64,000 nt of DNA from Acidobacteriota bacterium (lineage in GTDB: Bacteria; Acidobacteriota; Terriglobia; Terriglobales; Acidobacteriaceae), in contig JABDHA010000001.1 in assembly GCA_013285705.1 (NCBI GenBank), positions 45,965 to 109,964 on the forward strand, read 5' to 3'. This document shows, in pieces, positions 1 to 8,109 of the stretch. The notes under the pieces are model-generated. The model had not been told where the DNA came from. It did no database searches and was given only the letters and a program-made list of their open reading frames with translations. A program made the translations under genes and the position numbers. The number at the start of each line of letters is the position of its first letter. The first letter of the stretch is position 1.

Positions 1-331
1 AGGCACGCCGCGCGGTATTTCGCTATCCGAGATTCGCGAGAGCCTGTGCGGGATTTCTGGCGTCGAGGATGTGCATGATCTGCACGTCTGGAGTCTCGGA
101 TCGCAGACGCACGCTTTGGCCAGCCATGTGACGATTCCCGATATTCCGCCTTCTGAAAGCAACCGGATTCTCGCGCAGATCAAGACGACGCTCCATGATC
201 GTTTTCACATTACTCACACGACGATTCAGTTTGAGAATGTGGATTGCGAAGTGGCGCATGGATGCGTGATGGCGGTAGAGGAAGTGCAGTTGCATGCGCA
301 TGGACATGGTCATCACGGACATAGCCATTGA
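1..331 (+). CDS. Cation diffusion facilitator (CDF) metal exporter, C-terminal fragment
   Basis: The reading frame is open from base 2, so only the C-terminal ~109 residues are present; the membrane part lies left of the window. The visible part has the cytoplasmic C-terminal fold typical of CDF exporters, including a VEDVHDLHVWSLG motif, and ends in a histidine-rich tail (HAHGHGHHGHSH) expected to bind Zn(II) or a similar divalent metal. CDF proteins export Zn, Co or Cd from the cytoplasm by proton antiport. Metal specificity cannot be read from this fragment. The gene converges on the DNA ligase gene, with an inverted repeat between the two stop codons. Confidence 0.85.
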   Translation, partial: GTPRGISLSEIRESLCGISGVEDVHDLHVWSLGSQTHALASHVTIPDIPPSESNRILAQIKTTLHDRFHITHTTIQFENVDCEVAHGCVMAVEEVQLHAHGHGHHGHSH

Positions 332-345
332 ATTCGTGATCGCGG

Positions 346-449
346 GTCATTCTGAGCGCAGCGAAGAATCCACTCACCATTGTTGAGTCCATGCAGCCTT
401 AAGTTTCTAGCAAGAAAGCCGGAAGGTTTTTTGCTGCGCTCAGAATGAC
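346..449. repeat. Inverted repeat (BIME-like) between convergent genes
   Basis: A perfect 17 bp inverted repeat, GTCATTCTGAGCGCAGC at 346-362 and its complement at 433-449, encloses about 70 bases. It sits exactly between the stop codons of the CDF gene (+) and the DNA ligase gene (-). Related TCATTCTGAG / CTCAGGATGAC segments recur at other gene ends in this window. It could act as a transcription stop for both flanking genes; that role is inferred. Confidence 0.7.
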
Positions 450-457
450 TAAGCAGC

Positions 458-2314
458 TTAGCTATCCTGTGGCTTATCCGGCTGCGCGTTGTAGATTTCC
501 TCGGCCCGCTCCAGGGTATCGATTTCGCTGACAGGCTTGTCCTCTCGAATACGCAGGATGCGGGGAAAACGCAGCGCAAAGCCGCTGCTGTGGCGATCCG
601 AGCGCATGATGTTGTTGAAGGCGACCTCGAGGACAACCAGCGGCTCAACAGTGCGAAAGCCGCCGAAATCTTCGAGCGTGTGCTGCTTGAAAAATTTCGT
701 CAACTCATCGATTTCCGCGTCGGTGAGGCCGGAATAGGCTTTGCCGATGTTCTTTAGCTTGTCACCGTCTTTTACGGCAAAGGTGTAGTCGCTCAAGACT
801 CCGGCGCGGCGGCCGTGGCCATACTCGGCGCCGGTTACGACAACATCGAGTGTTGCCAGCTCGCGCTTCAACTTGAGCCACGCCAGGCCGCGTCGTCCTG
901 GCTGATAGATGCTGTGCAGCGCTTTGAGCATGACTCCTTCGTTTCCCCGCTCGCGGGCCTCGGTATAGGCACGATCCAACTGTTCGGCGCTGCGTAATCG
1001 AATCGCAGGCGCCAGAATGAGGCGGGGAAACGGACTGAGTCGATCTTCTTCGCCGACGGGAAATAAATCTATCTGTCCGCGCGCGCTCTGATTTCCTGTT
1101 GTTTTCGCGTGTTTGCCGATGAATGCTTCGAGAGCGCTGCGGCGCTCCTGCAGTGGCCGTTCGAGCAATAGCTCTTCATCGAGATAGAGAATGTCGAAGG
1201 CCACGAAAACAACAGGCGTCTGCTCGCGCATCTCGCGCGAAACACGCTTACGCCCAAGGCGCTGCTGGAGCGAGGTGAAGGGCAACGCGCGCTGATCCGT
1301 TGCATTCCACGCGACGATTTCCCCGTCGAGAATTGCCGGTTGAGAAATCTGCTCGAAGGCTTCGAGGAGTTCCGGGAAGCTTTCGCCGATGTCTTCGCGA
1401 TTCCGGGAGAAGAGTGCTACGCGTTCGGGCTCATTCGGATCGCCGCAGTGCAATTGCGCGCGGACGCCGTCATATTTGTCTTCCAATTGTGCTTCGCGCA
1501 CGGCTTCCAGCGGGGCGGTGCTCCCATCCGCAGGAGCTTGTTCGGGCACGCGCTCTTCTTTGGGAAGCGCTTCTGATACGCCCTTGTGCTCAGCTGTGAC
1601 TTCTTCGCTGAATCGTTCGAGCGCTTCTTCCACGGTGGCGACAGGGCTTGCTAGCATGAAACCCAGCGCGTGAAAAAGCCGCATCTGCGCTTCGTGCAGC
1701 TTGCCGGATACCGCCATCGCAGTTACCTCGGGCAGGCTGCCGGTGAGCATAACGGCGCGGCGTACCTCAGTGGGTTCAGCATTGTAGGCAAAGGCGATGG
1801 CCTCCTCGACCAGGCTCTGCTTGACGCCGATCCGCATGTCGCCGGTGATGAGCTTGATGAGATATTTGGCTTCGAGGGGCGTGGCTTTTGTAAACAGATC
1901 GAGCACCAGCCGCTGCTTTGCGGTCGGGCCTTTCGCGGCGGCGATTTCATCCAGGGCCGCTTCCACATCTTCCAGGCTTAAAGTTGGAGACATGGGTTGC
2001 CGGTTTGCGAGCAGATCGTAAGCGGCGGCGCCAAGATCGCCGTTCTGGCGATAGGCAGCGTACATGGCATCCCGGTCGGCGCCGGAGAGCTGGGATACGG
2101 CCTTTGAAAGAAGCGAGCCGCCGACATTGAGCGTGCGGCGGTCCGTCTCGGCAAAGGGCTGGCCTGATAAGTAGAGCGCAGCTCTCGATATGTCTTTGAT
2201 AGCCAGCGGTTTAAGGTAGTCGGCGATCAAAGAGCGCTTTTCGAGCTTTTTGCTGGTGGCGGCCAGCTCCTGGCATAGCTGCGCGAATTGTTGCAGGCTG
2301 GCGCTCATCTCCAT
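458..2314 (-). CDS. ATP-dependent DNA ligase
   Basis: Seals nicks in duplex DNA through an enzyme-AMP intermediate. The 618-residue protein has an N-terminal helical DNA-binding domain (about 1-230), then the nucleotidyltransferase motif I KYDGVR at 280-285 with Lys280 as the adenylated residue, and a C-terminal OB domain. The layout matches archaeal-type stand-alone ligases rather than LigD: no polymerase or phosphoesterase domain is seen and no Ku gene is nearby. An acidic, Pro- and Glu-rich stretch at about 240-272 separates the helical domain from motif I and looks like a linker insertion. The start could be the Met at residue 1 or 3. The usual replicative ligase of such bacteria is NAD-dependent LigA, so this enzyme is probably for repair. 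Confidence 0.9.
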   Translation of the reverse strand: MEMSASLQQFAQLCQELAATSKKLEKRSLIADYLKPLAIKDISRAALYLSGQPFAETDRRTLNVGGSLLSKAVSQLSGADRDAMYAAYRQNGDLGAAAYDLLANRQPMSPTLSLEDVEAALDEIAAAKGPTAKQRLVLDLFTKATPLEAKYLIKLITGDMRIGVKQSLVEEAIAFAYNAEPTEVRRAVMLTGSLPEVTAMAVSGKLHEAQMRLFHALGFMLASPVATVEEALERFSEEVTAEHKGVSEALPKEERVPEQAPADGSTAPLEAVREAQLEDKYDGVRAQLHCGDPNEPERVALFSRNREDIGESFPELLEAFEQISQPAILDGEIVAWNATDQRALPFTSLQQRLGRKRVSREMREQTPVVFVAFDILYLDEELLLERPLQERRSALEAFIGKHAKTTGNQSARGQIDLFPVGEEDRLSPFPRLILAPAIRLRSAEQLDRAYTEARERGNEGVMLKALHSIYQPGRRGLAWLKLKRELATLDVVVTGAEYGHGRRAGVLSDYTFAVKDGDKLKNIGKAYSGLTDAEIDELTKFFKQHTLEDFGGFRTVEPLVVLEVAFNNIMRSDRHSSGFALRFPRILRIREDKPVSEIDTLERAEEIYNAQPDKPQDS

Positions 2315-2485
2315 CGACTATAGATGCGGCTTTATCGGGAGTAAAAAGCGCGGTAAAATAAAAGAGATGCAGTTCGATCTCCAGAACGGCGCTCTCCTCT
2401 AGCGGCTCCCGCCGCCCATACGATTCGTTTCGTTTTTTTCCTTAAATTCACACTTTACAGCGCAGAGCGCACGAGAAAGCACACC

Positions 2486-3562
2486 ATGTTTGAGCGTTTA
2501 GAACAGTTCGCAGCCCGCTATGAGGAATTAGGCGAGCAGCTCGCCTTGCCGGAGATCGTTTCCGATCAGCAGAAATATCAGAAGATTGCCAAACAGCATC
2601 GCGACCTGCAGGATGTCGTCGAGAAGTATCGCGAATATAAGCAGATAGAGACGGGTATCGCCGACGCTACAGCGATGCTGAATGAGGCGGATGCCGATAT
2701 CCGCACCATGGCGGAAGAAGAGCTCGCCGCACTGGAAGAGCGCCTGCCGAAGATTGAAGAAGATTTGAAGCTGTCGCTGCTGCCGAAAGACCCAAATGAC
2801 GAGAAGAACGTCATCCTTGAAATTCGTGCCGGCACGGGCGGCGACGAGGCTTCGTTGTTTGCGGCAGAGATGTTCCGCATGTACTCGCGCTTTGCCGAGC
2901 AGCATCGCTGGAAGGTCGAGGTTCTGTCGAGCTCCGATTCTTCTGTGGGCGGATTGAAGGAAGTCATCGCCATCATTGAAGGCGACAAGGTCTACTCGCA
3001 GCTGAAGTATGAGAGCGGCGTCCATCGCGTGCAGCGCGTGCCGGCAACGGAGACGCAGGGCCGCGTGCATACCTCCGCCGTGACTGTCGCCGTGCTGCCG
3101 GAAGCCGAAGATGTCGATGTCAAAATCGAAGCGAAAGATTTGCGCATCGATACATTCTGCTCATCCGGTCCCGGTGGCCAATCGGTGAACACGACCTACT
3201 CGGCCGTACGCATTACGCACATTCCGACAAACACGGTCGTCAGCTGCCAGGATGAAAAGTCGCAGATCAAGAACCGCGAAAAAGGTATGCGCGTGCTGCG
3301 TGCCCGCCTCTATGAAATCGAGATGGAGAAGCAGCAGCAGGCGTTGGCCAAGGAGCGCAAGCAGCAGGTTGGGTCTGGCGACCGCAGCGAGAAGATTCGC
3401 ACCTATAACTTCCCGCAAAACCGCTTGACCGACCATCGCATCGGGTTGACGATCCACCAGCTGGCCGACGTGATGGAAGGCAGGCTGCAATCTGTGATTG
3501 ACGCACTGACCTCGCATTTCAACGCGGAGCGACTGAAGGCTGAGACAGCTTCCGCCGCATAA
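2486..3562 (+). CDS. prfA: Peptide chain release factor 1
   Basis: Recognises UAA and UAG stop codons in the ribosomal A site and triggers peptidyl-tRNA hydrolysis. The 358-residue length is standard. The tripeptide anticodon PAT is at 186-188, which separates RF1 from RF2 (SPF). The catalytic GGQ motif is at 230-232 in a conserved [10 protein letters not shown] context, with its Gln the substrate for PrmC methylation. The N-terminal half is a charged coiled coil. prmC follows after about 30 bases on the same strand, the classic prfA-prmC arrangement. The ribosome-binding site before the ATG is weak (GAGAAAG). Confidence 0.97.
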   Translation: MFERLEQFAARYEELGEQLALPEIVSDQQKYQKIAKQHRDLQDVVEKYREYKQIETGIADATAMLNEADADIRTMAEEELAALEERLPKIEEDLKLSLLPKDPNDEKNVILEIRAGTGGDEASLFAAEMFRMYSRFAEQHRWKVEVLSSSDSSVGGLKEVIAIIEGDKVYSQLKYESGVHRVQRVPATETQGRVHTSAVTVAVLPEAEDVDVKIEAKDLRIDTFCSSGPGGQSVNTTYSAVRITHIPTNTVVSCQDEKSQIKNREKGMRVLRARLYEIEMEKQQQALAKERKQQVGSGDRSEKIRTYNFPQNRLTDHRIGLTIHQLADVMEGRLQSVIDALTSHFNAERLKAETASAA

Positions 3563-3591
3563 GGTGCTGCGCGCTTCGCGTCTTCTTGCTC

Positions 3592-4434
3592 ATGCAATCA
3601 CTCACTCTCTATCAAGCGCTTGCCCAAGGTGCAAGCAAACTCTCCGGCATCACGGCGCAGCCGCGTCGCGATGCCGAATTGTTTTTACTGCATCTGATCG
3701 GCCGCGACCGCGCTTTTCTGCTGACGCATCCTGATACGCCGCTTACCGCCGAGCAGGTTGCGCAATATGAGAGTTGGCTGGAACGCCGCGCTGCACATGA
3801 GCCCGTCCAGTACATTCTTGGTGAGCAGGAGTTCTTCGGTCTGACATTTACTGTCACACGCGACGTTTTGATTCCGCGTCCTGAGACGGAGCACCTGGTC
3901 GAAGCCCTGCTTGCGCGGGTTCCGCACGATCAGCCGCTGCGTATCGCTGATATCGGTACCGGTTCTGGAGCCATCGCCGTTGCATTGACTCATGCTTTGC
4001 CGCAGGCACAGGTCACGGCGCTGGATATTTCTGCCGCTGCTCTTGCTGTGGCGAAGGGCAACGCCGAAACGCATCGCGTCGCTGACCGGATGCGCTTTCT
4101 CACATCCGATTTGTTAAGCGCCGTTGCGGGTGAGCGTTTTGATGCGATCGTCTCGAATCCTCCTTATGTTGCGGACAGCGATCGCGCCTCTCTGGAGCCG
4201 CAGGTGCGCGACTACGAGCCAGCATCGGCGCTTTTTGCCGGGCCGTCGGGGCTCGATGTGTATGAGCGGCTGATTCCGGAAGCATATGAAGCGCTTAAAC
4301 CTGGCGGCTGGTTGCTGATGGAGATCGGGCAAGGGCAGCGGGATGCCCTGGCGCAACTCCTTTCCGGCTGGAGCCAGATCAGTTTTGTCGACGACTTGCA
4401 GGGGATTCCGCGGGTCGCCTGCGCGCAGCGATAG
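3592..4434 (+). CDS. prmC: Peptide chain release factor N5-glutamine methyltransferase
   Basis: Methylates the GGQ glutamine of release factors using S-adenosylmethionine. With the ATG at 3592 the protein has 280 residues; a TTG two codons upstream is a less likely start. The SAM-binding loop DIGTGSGAI is at about 120-128 and the NPPY motif that binds the substrate glutamine is at 189-192, followed by V-A-D as in HemK/PrmC proteins. The N-terminal helical substrate-recognition domain is present. Its position directly after prfA supports the assignment. Confidence 0.95.
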   Translation: MQSLTLYQALAQGASKLSGITAQPRRDAELFLLHLIGRDRAFLLTHPDTPLTAEQVAQYESWLERRAAHEPVQYILGEQEFFGLTFTVTRDVLIPRPETEHLVEALLARVPHDQPLRIADIGTGSGAIAVALTHALPQAQVTALDISAAALAVAKGNAETHRVADRMRFLTSDLLSAVAGERFDAIVSNPPYVADSDRASLEPQVRDYEPASALFAGPSGLDVYERLIPEAYEALKPGGWLLMEIGQGQRDALAQLLSGWSQISFVDDLQGIPRVACAQR

Positions 4435-4449
4435 GCATAAACTGGAAGC

Positions 4450-5706
4450 ATGACCACTGCCGCACTTGCCGCCGAACGACTGACTCACGAACAGAAACTG
4501 GACCGTCTTGCCGAAGTTGCCGTCCGCGTCGGGCTGGGCCTGGAACGCGGTCAGGAGCTGGTGATGACCGCCTCGCTCGATTCGCTGGCGCTGGCTCGCC
4601 GCATCACGGAGCATGCGTATCGCGTCGGAGCTTCGCTGGTGACGACGCTCTTCAACGACGATGAGGCGGCGCTGATGCGCTACCGCTTTGCACCAGACGA
4701 GAGCTTTGATCGCGCTCCCGCGTGGTTGTATGACGGCATGGGCGCTGCCTTCAAGAGCGGCGCTGCGCGGCTGGCGATTGCGGGAGCGAATCCATCGCTG
4801 CTTTCGAATGAAGATCCGGACAAAGTGGGACGGGCGAACCGGGCGGTATCGCAGGCGTACCGGCCGGCACTGGAGCTGATTACGCGGCATGAGATTAACT
4901 GGACGATCGTGGCCAGCGCTACGCCAGCCTGGGCGGCGGCGATGTTTCCCGGCGATGCTCAAGATGTTGCGCTAGCCAAGCTGTGGGACGCCATCTTCGC
5001 GTCTTCACGTGTCGATACCGATGACCCTGTCGCGGCATGGAAGGCGCACGATGCCGGGTTGCATACGCGTGCTGCGTATCTGAACGAAAAGCGGTATGCG
5101 GCGCTGCAATATCGTGGGCCAGGGACCGATTTCCGGCTGGGCTTGTCCGACGATCATCTGTGGCTTGGCGGCGGCACTACGGCGGGGAATGGCGCGTATT
5201 GCATTCCTAACATGCCGACCGAGGAGGTCTTTACCACTCCGCACAAGAACCGCGCCGATGGTACGGTGACGGCGACCAAGCCGCTCTCGCACCAGGGGAC
5301 GATGATCGAGGGCATCCAGGTACGCTTCGAAGGCGGACGCATCGTCGAGGCTCGCGCTACGAAGGGGCAGGAAGTGCTGCAGAGGCTGATCGACACCGAT
5401 GAGGGGGCGCGACGGCTGGGTGAGGTGGCGCTGGTGCCGCATTCGTCGCCGATTGCAGCGAGCGGACTGCTCTTCTTCAATACGCTCTTTGACGAGAATG
5501 CTGCCTGCCACATCGCGCTGGGGCAGGCTTACAGTTCTTGCCTGATCGATGGTGACAAGCTCACGCCGGAGCAGCTTGCGGCGAAGGGCGCGAATGACAG
5601 CCTGATCCATGTGGACTGGATGATCGGATCGGACAAGCTGGATATTGACGGCATTACTTTCTCTGGTGCGGCTGAGCCTTTGATGCGGCAGGGTGAGTGG
5701 GTGTAG
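4450..5706 (+). CDS. Aminopeptidase, M29 family
   Basis: A 418-residue protein resembling thermophilic aminopeptidases (AmpS/AmpT, family M29), cytoplasmic two-metal exopeptidases that remove N-terminal residues from peptides. The conserved C-terminal half is recognisable: the NMPTEEVFTTPHK segment, a glutamate in the RRLGEVALVPHSSP region, and a C-terminal IHVDWMIGS segment that carries metal ligands in this family. No signal peptide is seen. It starts 15 bases after the prmC stop and may be cotranscribed with prfA-prmC. The first copy of a 55 bp repeat begins right after its stop codon. Confidence 0.9.
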   Translation: MTTAALAAERLTHEQKLDRLAEVAVRVGLGLERGQELVMTASLDSLALARRITEHAYRVGASLVTTLFNDDEAALMRYRFAPDESFDRAPAWLYDGMGAAFKSGAARLAIAGANPSLLSNEDPDKVGRANRAVSQAYRPALELITRHEINWTIVASATPAWAAAMFPGDAQDVALAKLWDAIFASSRVDTDDPVAAWKAHDAGLHTRAAYLNEKRYAALQYRGPGTDFRLGLSDDHLWLGGGTTAGNGAYCIPNMPTEEVFTTPHKNRADGTVTATKPLSHQGTMIEGIQVRFEGGRIVEARATKGQEVLQRLIDTDEGARRLGEVALVPHSSPIAASGLLFFNTLFDENAACHIALGQAYSSCLIDGDKLTPEQLAAKGANDSLIHVDWMIGSDKLDIDGITFSGAAEPLMRQGEWV

Positions 5707-5760
5707 ACCCCCTCCCCTGTTTCTGTAAATTCGTCCAAATACAGGTGGTTGCATGTGTTG
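5707..5760. repeat. Direct repeat copy 1 (R1)
   Basis: Begins with a pyrimidine block (ACCCCCTCCCCT), continues through TGTAAATTC and ends with GGTTGCATGTG. It aligns along its whole length with the segment at 6723-6776. Both copies are in the same orientation and each starts within about 90 bases of an upstream stop codon. The two copies bracket the gamma-glutamylcyclotransferase-like gene. The rest of the gap to that gene (5761-6000) holds short hairpins such as GGTCTTAAAGACC and no gene that I can see. Confidence 0.65.
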
Positions 5761-6000
5761 AGTTCCTTTCACATGCACTACGCGCGGTCTTAAAGACCTA
5801 TCCTTCGACTGCCTCAGGGGCAGGCTGGTATCCCGCGAAATATTCGGCTCCGCTCAGGGGCTGCAACATCAGCTGGACATCCTTAGGGCGGATGGATAGT
5901 ATTGGCCCGCGCTTCCAAATATCAAAAAAAATTAGCGCTCTCACCAATTCATTTTGTTTCCCGCCTGTGAAATTTCAAACACTAGTGCATGGAGGGATTC

Positions 6001-6636
6001 TTGAACTACATCTTTGGATACGGATCGTTGATTGAGCAGGCATCTCGAACGAGGACGACGGCGGCGGCGATATATGTGCTCCCGGCCAAGGTTAAAGGGT
6101 TTGCCCGTGGTTGGTGGGCTCGTACCGGGGTCGTCGGTTTTTCCACCACGTTTGCCGGCGCAATTCCCAAAGAATTGGCTTTCATGAACGGAGTCGTGTA
6201 CGCAGTGAGTGACGACGAGCTGGACCGCACCGACAAGCGCGAATCAGGTTATACGCGGACCGACATTACCAAATCGGTTGAGATTCTTGGGGGCAGCTTC
6301 AAGCCGGAAGGCAAAGTCTGGGTCTACCTCAACAAATTCAATGACGAGCAGGAGCTGAAGAACAGTCTGCCGTCGGCCGAGTTTCCTATCGTGCAATCGT
6401 ACGTCGACATCTGCCTGGCCGGCTGCCTGCAAATTCAACAGGGATTTCCTGAGGCAGGGAACTTCGCAGCGGAGTTCATCCAATCCACGCAAGAATGGTC
6501 GACGTATTGGGAGAACGATCGCGCCAACCCGCGCCGGCCATTTGCTATTCCCATGGCGCAGGACATCGATGTATTGCTCCAGAAACATCTGCCCACCTAC
6601 TTTCCGGAAATCCGCCTTGCCCCAGGGCGGTGGTAA
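6001..6636 (+). CDS. Gamma-glutamylcyclotransferase-like (GGCT/AIG2 fold) protein
   Basis: About 211 residues. The N-terminal YIFGYGSL motif is the substrate-binding loop of the gamma-glutamylcyclotransferase/ChaC fold, and the V-Y-A-V...L-D-R-x-x-x-R-E-x-G-Y-x-R pattern carries the expected acidic catalytic position. Members cleave gamma-glutamyl peptides, including glutathione, to 5-oxoproline; the exact substrate is unknown here. A TTG start at 6001 is preferred because GGAGG lies five bases upstream and the protein then begins as family members do; the ATG at 5989 has no ribosome-binding site. The gene is isolated between two copies of a direct repeat. Confidence 0.8.
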   Translation: MNYIFGYGSLIEQASRTRTTAAAIYVLPAKVKGFARGWWARTGVVGFSTTFAGAIPKELAFMNGVVYAVSDDELDRTDKRESGYTRTDITKSVEILGGSFKPEGKVWVYLNKFNDEQELKNSLPSAEFPIVQSYVDICLAGCLQIQQGFPEAGNFAAEFIQSTQEWSTYWENDRANPRRPFAIPMAQDIDVLLQKHLPTYFPEIRLAPGRW

Positions 6637-6660
6637 CCCCGGCGATTTCCTGGTAGGATC

Positions 6661-6698
6661 TGCCCCATTCAATCCAAAAAGAAGGCTTGAATGGGGCA
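6661..6698. repeat. 12 bp inverted repeat after the GGCT-like gene
   Basis: TGCCCCATTCAA at 6661-6672 is perfectly complementary to 6687-6698, with a 14-base loop. It lies 25 bases after a stop codon but has no T-run, so it may be a processing or termination hairpin or part of a dispersed repeat. Similar GGATGGGGCACCCG text occurs near 11003. Confidence 0.55.
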
Positions 6699-6722
6699 CC
6701 CGGCCGTTGATCCGCCTTGAAT

Positions 6723-6776
6723 GACCCCTCCCCTATGTTTTTCGTAAATTCACCCAAGTAAAGGTAGTTGCATGCA
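6723..6776. repeat. Direct repeat copy 2 (R2)
   Basis: Second copy of the element at 5707-5760: the pyrimidine block GACCCCTCCCCT, then CGTAAATTCACCCAAGTAAAGG, given here only as a landmark, ending GTTGCATGC. Copies differ at scattered positions and by a one- or two-base indel, so they are old or diverging. The surrounding gap (6637-7012) holds this repeat, an inverted repeat and a terminator, but no gene that I can support. Confidence 0.65.
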
Positions 6777-6818
6777 TTTCATTCGCGCCAATTCACTGTG
6801 CGGCGTGTGGAAATGAAA

Positions 6819-6850
6819 AAAGCCCGCTGACCGCAGCGGGCTTTATTTTT
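6819..6850. terminator. Rho-independent terminator
   Basis: An 11 bp perfect stem, AAAGCCCGCTG (6819-6829) with CAGCGGGCTTT (6834-6844), a four-base loop and then ATTTTT. It is a canonical intrinsic terminator on the + strand, 180 bases after the GGCT-like gene and 160 bases before the next gene. Confidence 0.85.
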
Positions 6851-7012
6851 GCTCTCTATTTCCAGGATAGCTGATACGGAGATAAACGTACGCCAGTAGT
6901 CGTTGCAACGACGATTATTTTTTTAGTTATTTCCCATTTTGGGAGCTACTTGGGGCTCTCTGGTCGAATCGTCTGCCACAGTCTGTCCATCCAAACGTCA
7001 CGAGGTGATTGT

Positions 7013-8005
7013 ATGCCGAAGGTGGTTCGCTTCCATGAAGTGGGCGGTCCGGAAGTTCTGAAGTTTGAAGAAGTGCCGTCGCCGGAGCCGGGCAAGGGAG
7101 AAGTGCGGTTGAAGGTCGAGGCGATTGGGCTGAATCGGGCTGAGTCGATGTTTTACCACGGACAGTATATTTACGCGCCTTACTTGCCGGCGGGGCTTGG
7201 ATATGAAGCGGCAGGCGTGGTGGAGGCTGTTGGGCCGGATGTGGACAAGAGCTGGATCGGGAAGCAGGTTTCGACGATTCCAGCGTTTTCGCTGCACGAT
7301 TACAGCATGGTGGGCGAGGAAGTGCTGGCTCCGGTGGCGGCGCTGGGTGAGTATCCGGCGAACCTGTCGGCAGCGGAGGGCGCGGCGATCTGGATGCAGT
7401 ATGTGACCGCATATGGCGCACTGATTGGGATTGCGGGACTGACGAAGGGCGATTTGGTGGTGATCCCAGCGGCATCGAGCAGCGTGGGGATTGCGGCGAT
7501 TGAGATTGCGAAGGCTGAGGGTGCGGTATCGATTGCCACGACGCGGAAGAGCGGCAAGAAGGCTGAGCTGACGGCGCTGGGTGCCGATCATGTGATTGCG
7601 ACCGAAGAAGAGGATTTTGTGGCACGCGTGCTCGAGATTACAGACGGCAAGGGCGCGCGGGTGATCTTCGACCCGGTGGCGGGGCCGTTTCTCGAAAAGC
7701 TGGTGGAAGTGACGCAGCCGCAGGGGATCATTTTCCAGTATGGAGCGCTGTCGGGGCAGGCGACTCCGCTGCCGCTGGTTCCGGTGCTCAGCAACGGATT
7801 GACGATTCGCGGCTATACGCTGATGGAGTTTACGCGCGTTCCGGAGAAGCTTACCCCGGCCAAAAAGTACGTCTATGACCGGCTGGCGGATGGACGGTTT
7901 GTTCCCAAGATTGCGAAGACGTTTCCATTTGCGCAGGTGGTGGAGGCTTACCGCTATCTGGAGTCGAATGCGCAGGTGGGGAAGATTGTGGTTACGGTGG
8001 AATAG
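7013..8005 (+). CDS. Zinc-free MDR-family oxidoreductase (quinone oxidoreductase-like)
   Basis: A 330-residue protein of the medium-chain dehydrogenase/reductase superfamily. It has the N-terminal GroES-like domain (VRFHEVGGPEVLKFEEVPSP, the usual opening of this branch) and a Rossmann NADP-binding domain with an SSSVGIAAIEIAK segment in place of the G-x-G-x-x-G loop. The catalytic-zinc Cys/His pattern of alcohol dehydrogenases is absent, so an NADPH:quinone or enone reductase role is likelier. The ATG at 7013 is chosen because GAGGTG lies five bases upstream; the frame is open further upstream but without a good start. The AraC gene downstream may be functionally linked. Confidence 0.88.
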   Translation: MPKVVRFHEVGGPEVLKFEEVPSPEPGKGEVRLKVEAIGLNRAESMFYHGQYIYAPYLPAGLGYEAAGVVEAVGPDVDKSWIGKQVSTIPAFSLHDYSMVGEEVLAPVAALGEYPANLSAAEGAAIWMQYVTAYGALIGIAGLTKGDLVVIPAASSSVGIAAIEIAKAEGAVSIATTRKSGKKAELTALGADHVIATEEEDFVARVLEITDGKGARVIFDPVAGPFLEKLVEVTQPQGIIFQYGALSGQATPLPLVPVLSNGLTIRGYTLMEFTRVPEKLTPAKKYVYDRLADGRFVPKIAKTFPFAQVVEAYRYLESNAQVGKIVVTVE

Positions 8006-8070
8006 AACAAGCTGCCCGCGTGTTGTAAAGGTGTACTCATTCGTGGCTATTTCATCAGACGGTTGGTGCA

Positions 8071-8101
8071 CGGACAGCGCCGTAAAGGCGCTGTCCGTTT
8101 T
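8071..8101 (+). terminator. Intrinsic terminator just upstream of the AraC gene
   Basis: A perfect 11 bp stem, CGGACAGCGCC (8071-8081) with GGCGCTGTCCG (8087-8097), loop GTAAA, then TTTT. It would end transcription of the upstream oxidoreductase gene, yet it also lies only about 10 bases before the AraC start codon, so any transcript reading into araC would carry it as a leader hairpin. Confidence 0.8.
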
Positions 8102-8109
8102 GGAGAGTT

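Noticed and set aside
5707..6776. Insertion sequence or integron cassette at the direct repeats
   Set aside because: No transposase or integrase gene, no terminal inverted repeats on the unit and no attC-like palindrome; only direct repeats are supported.
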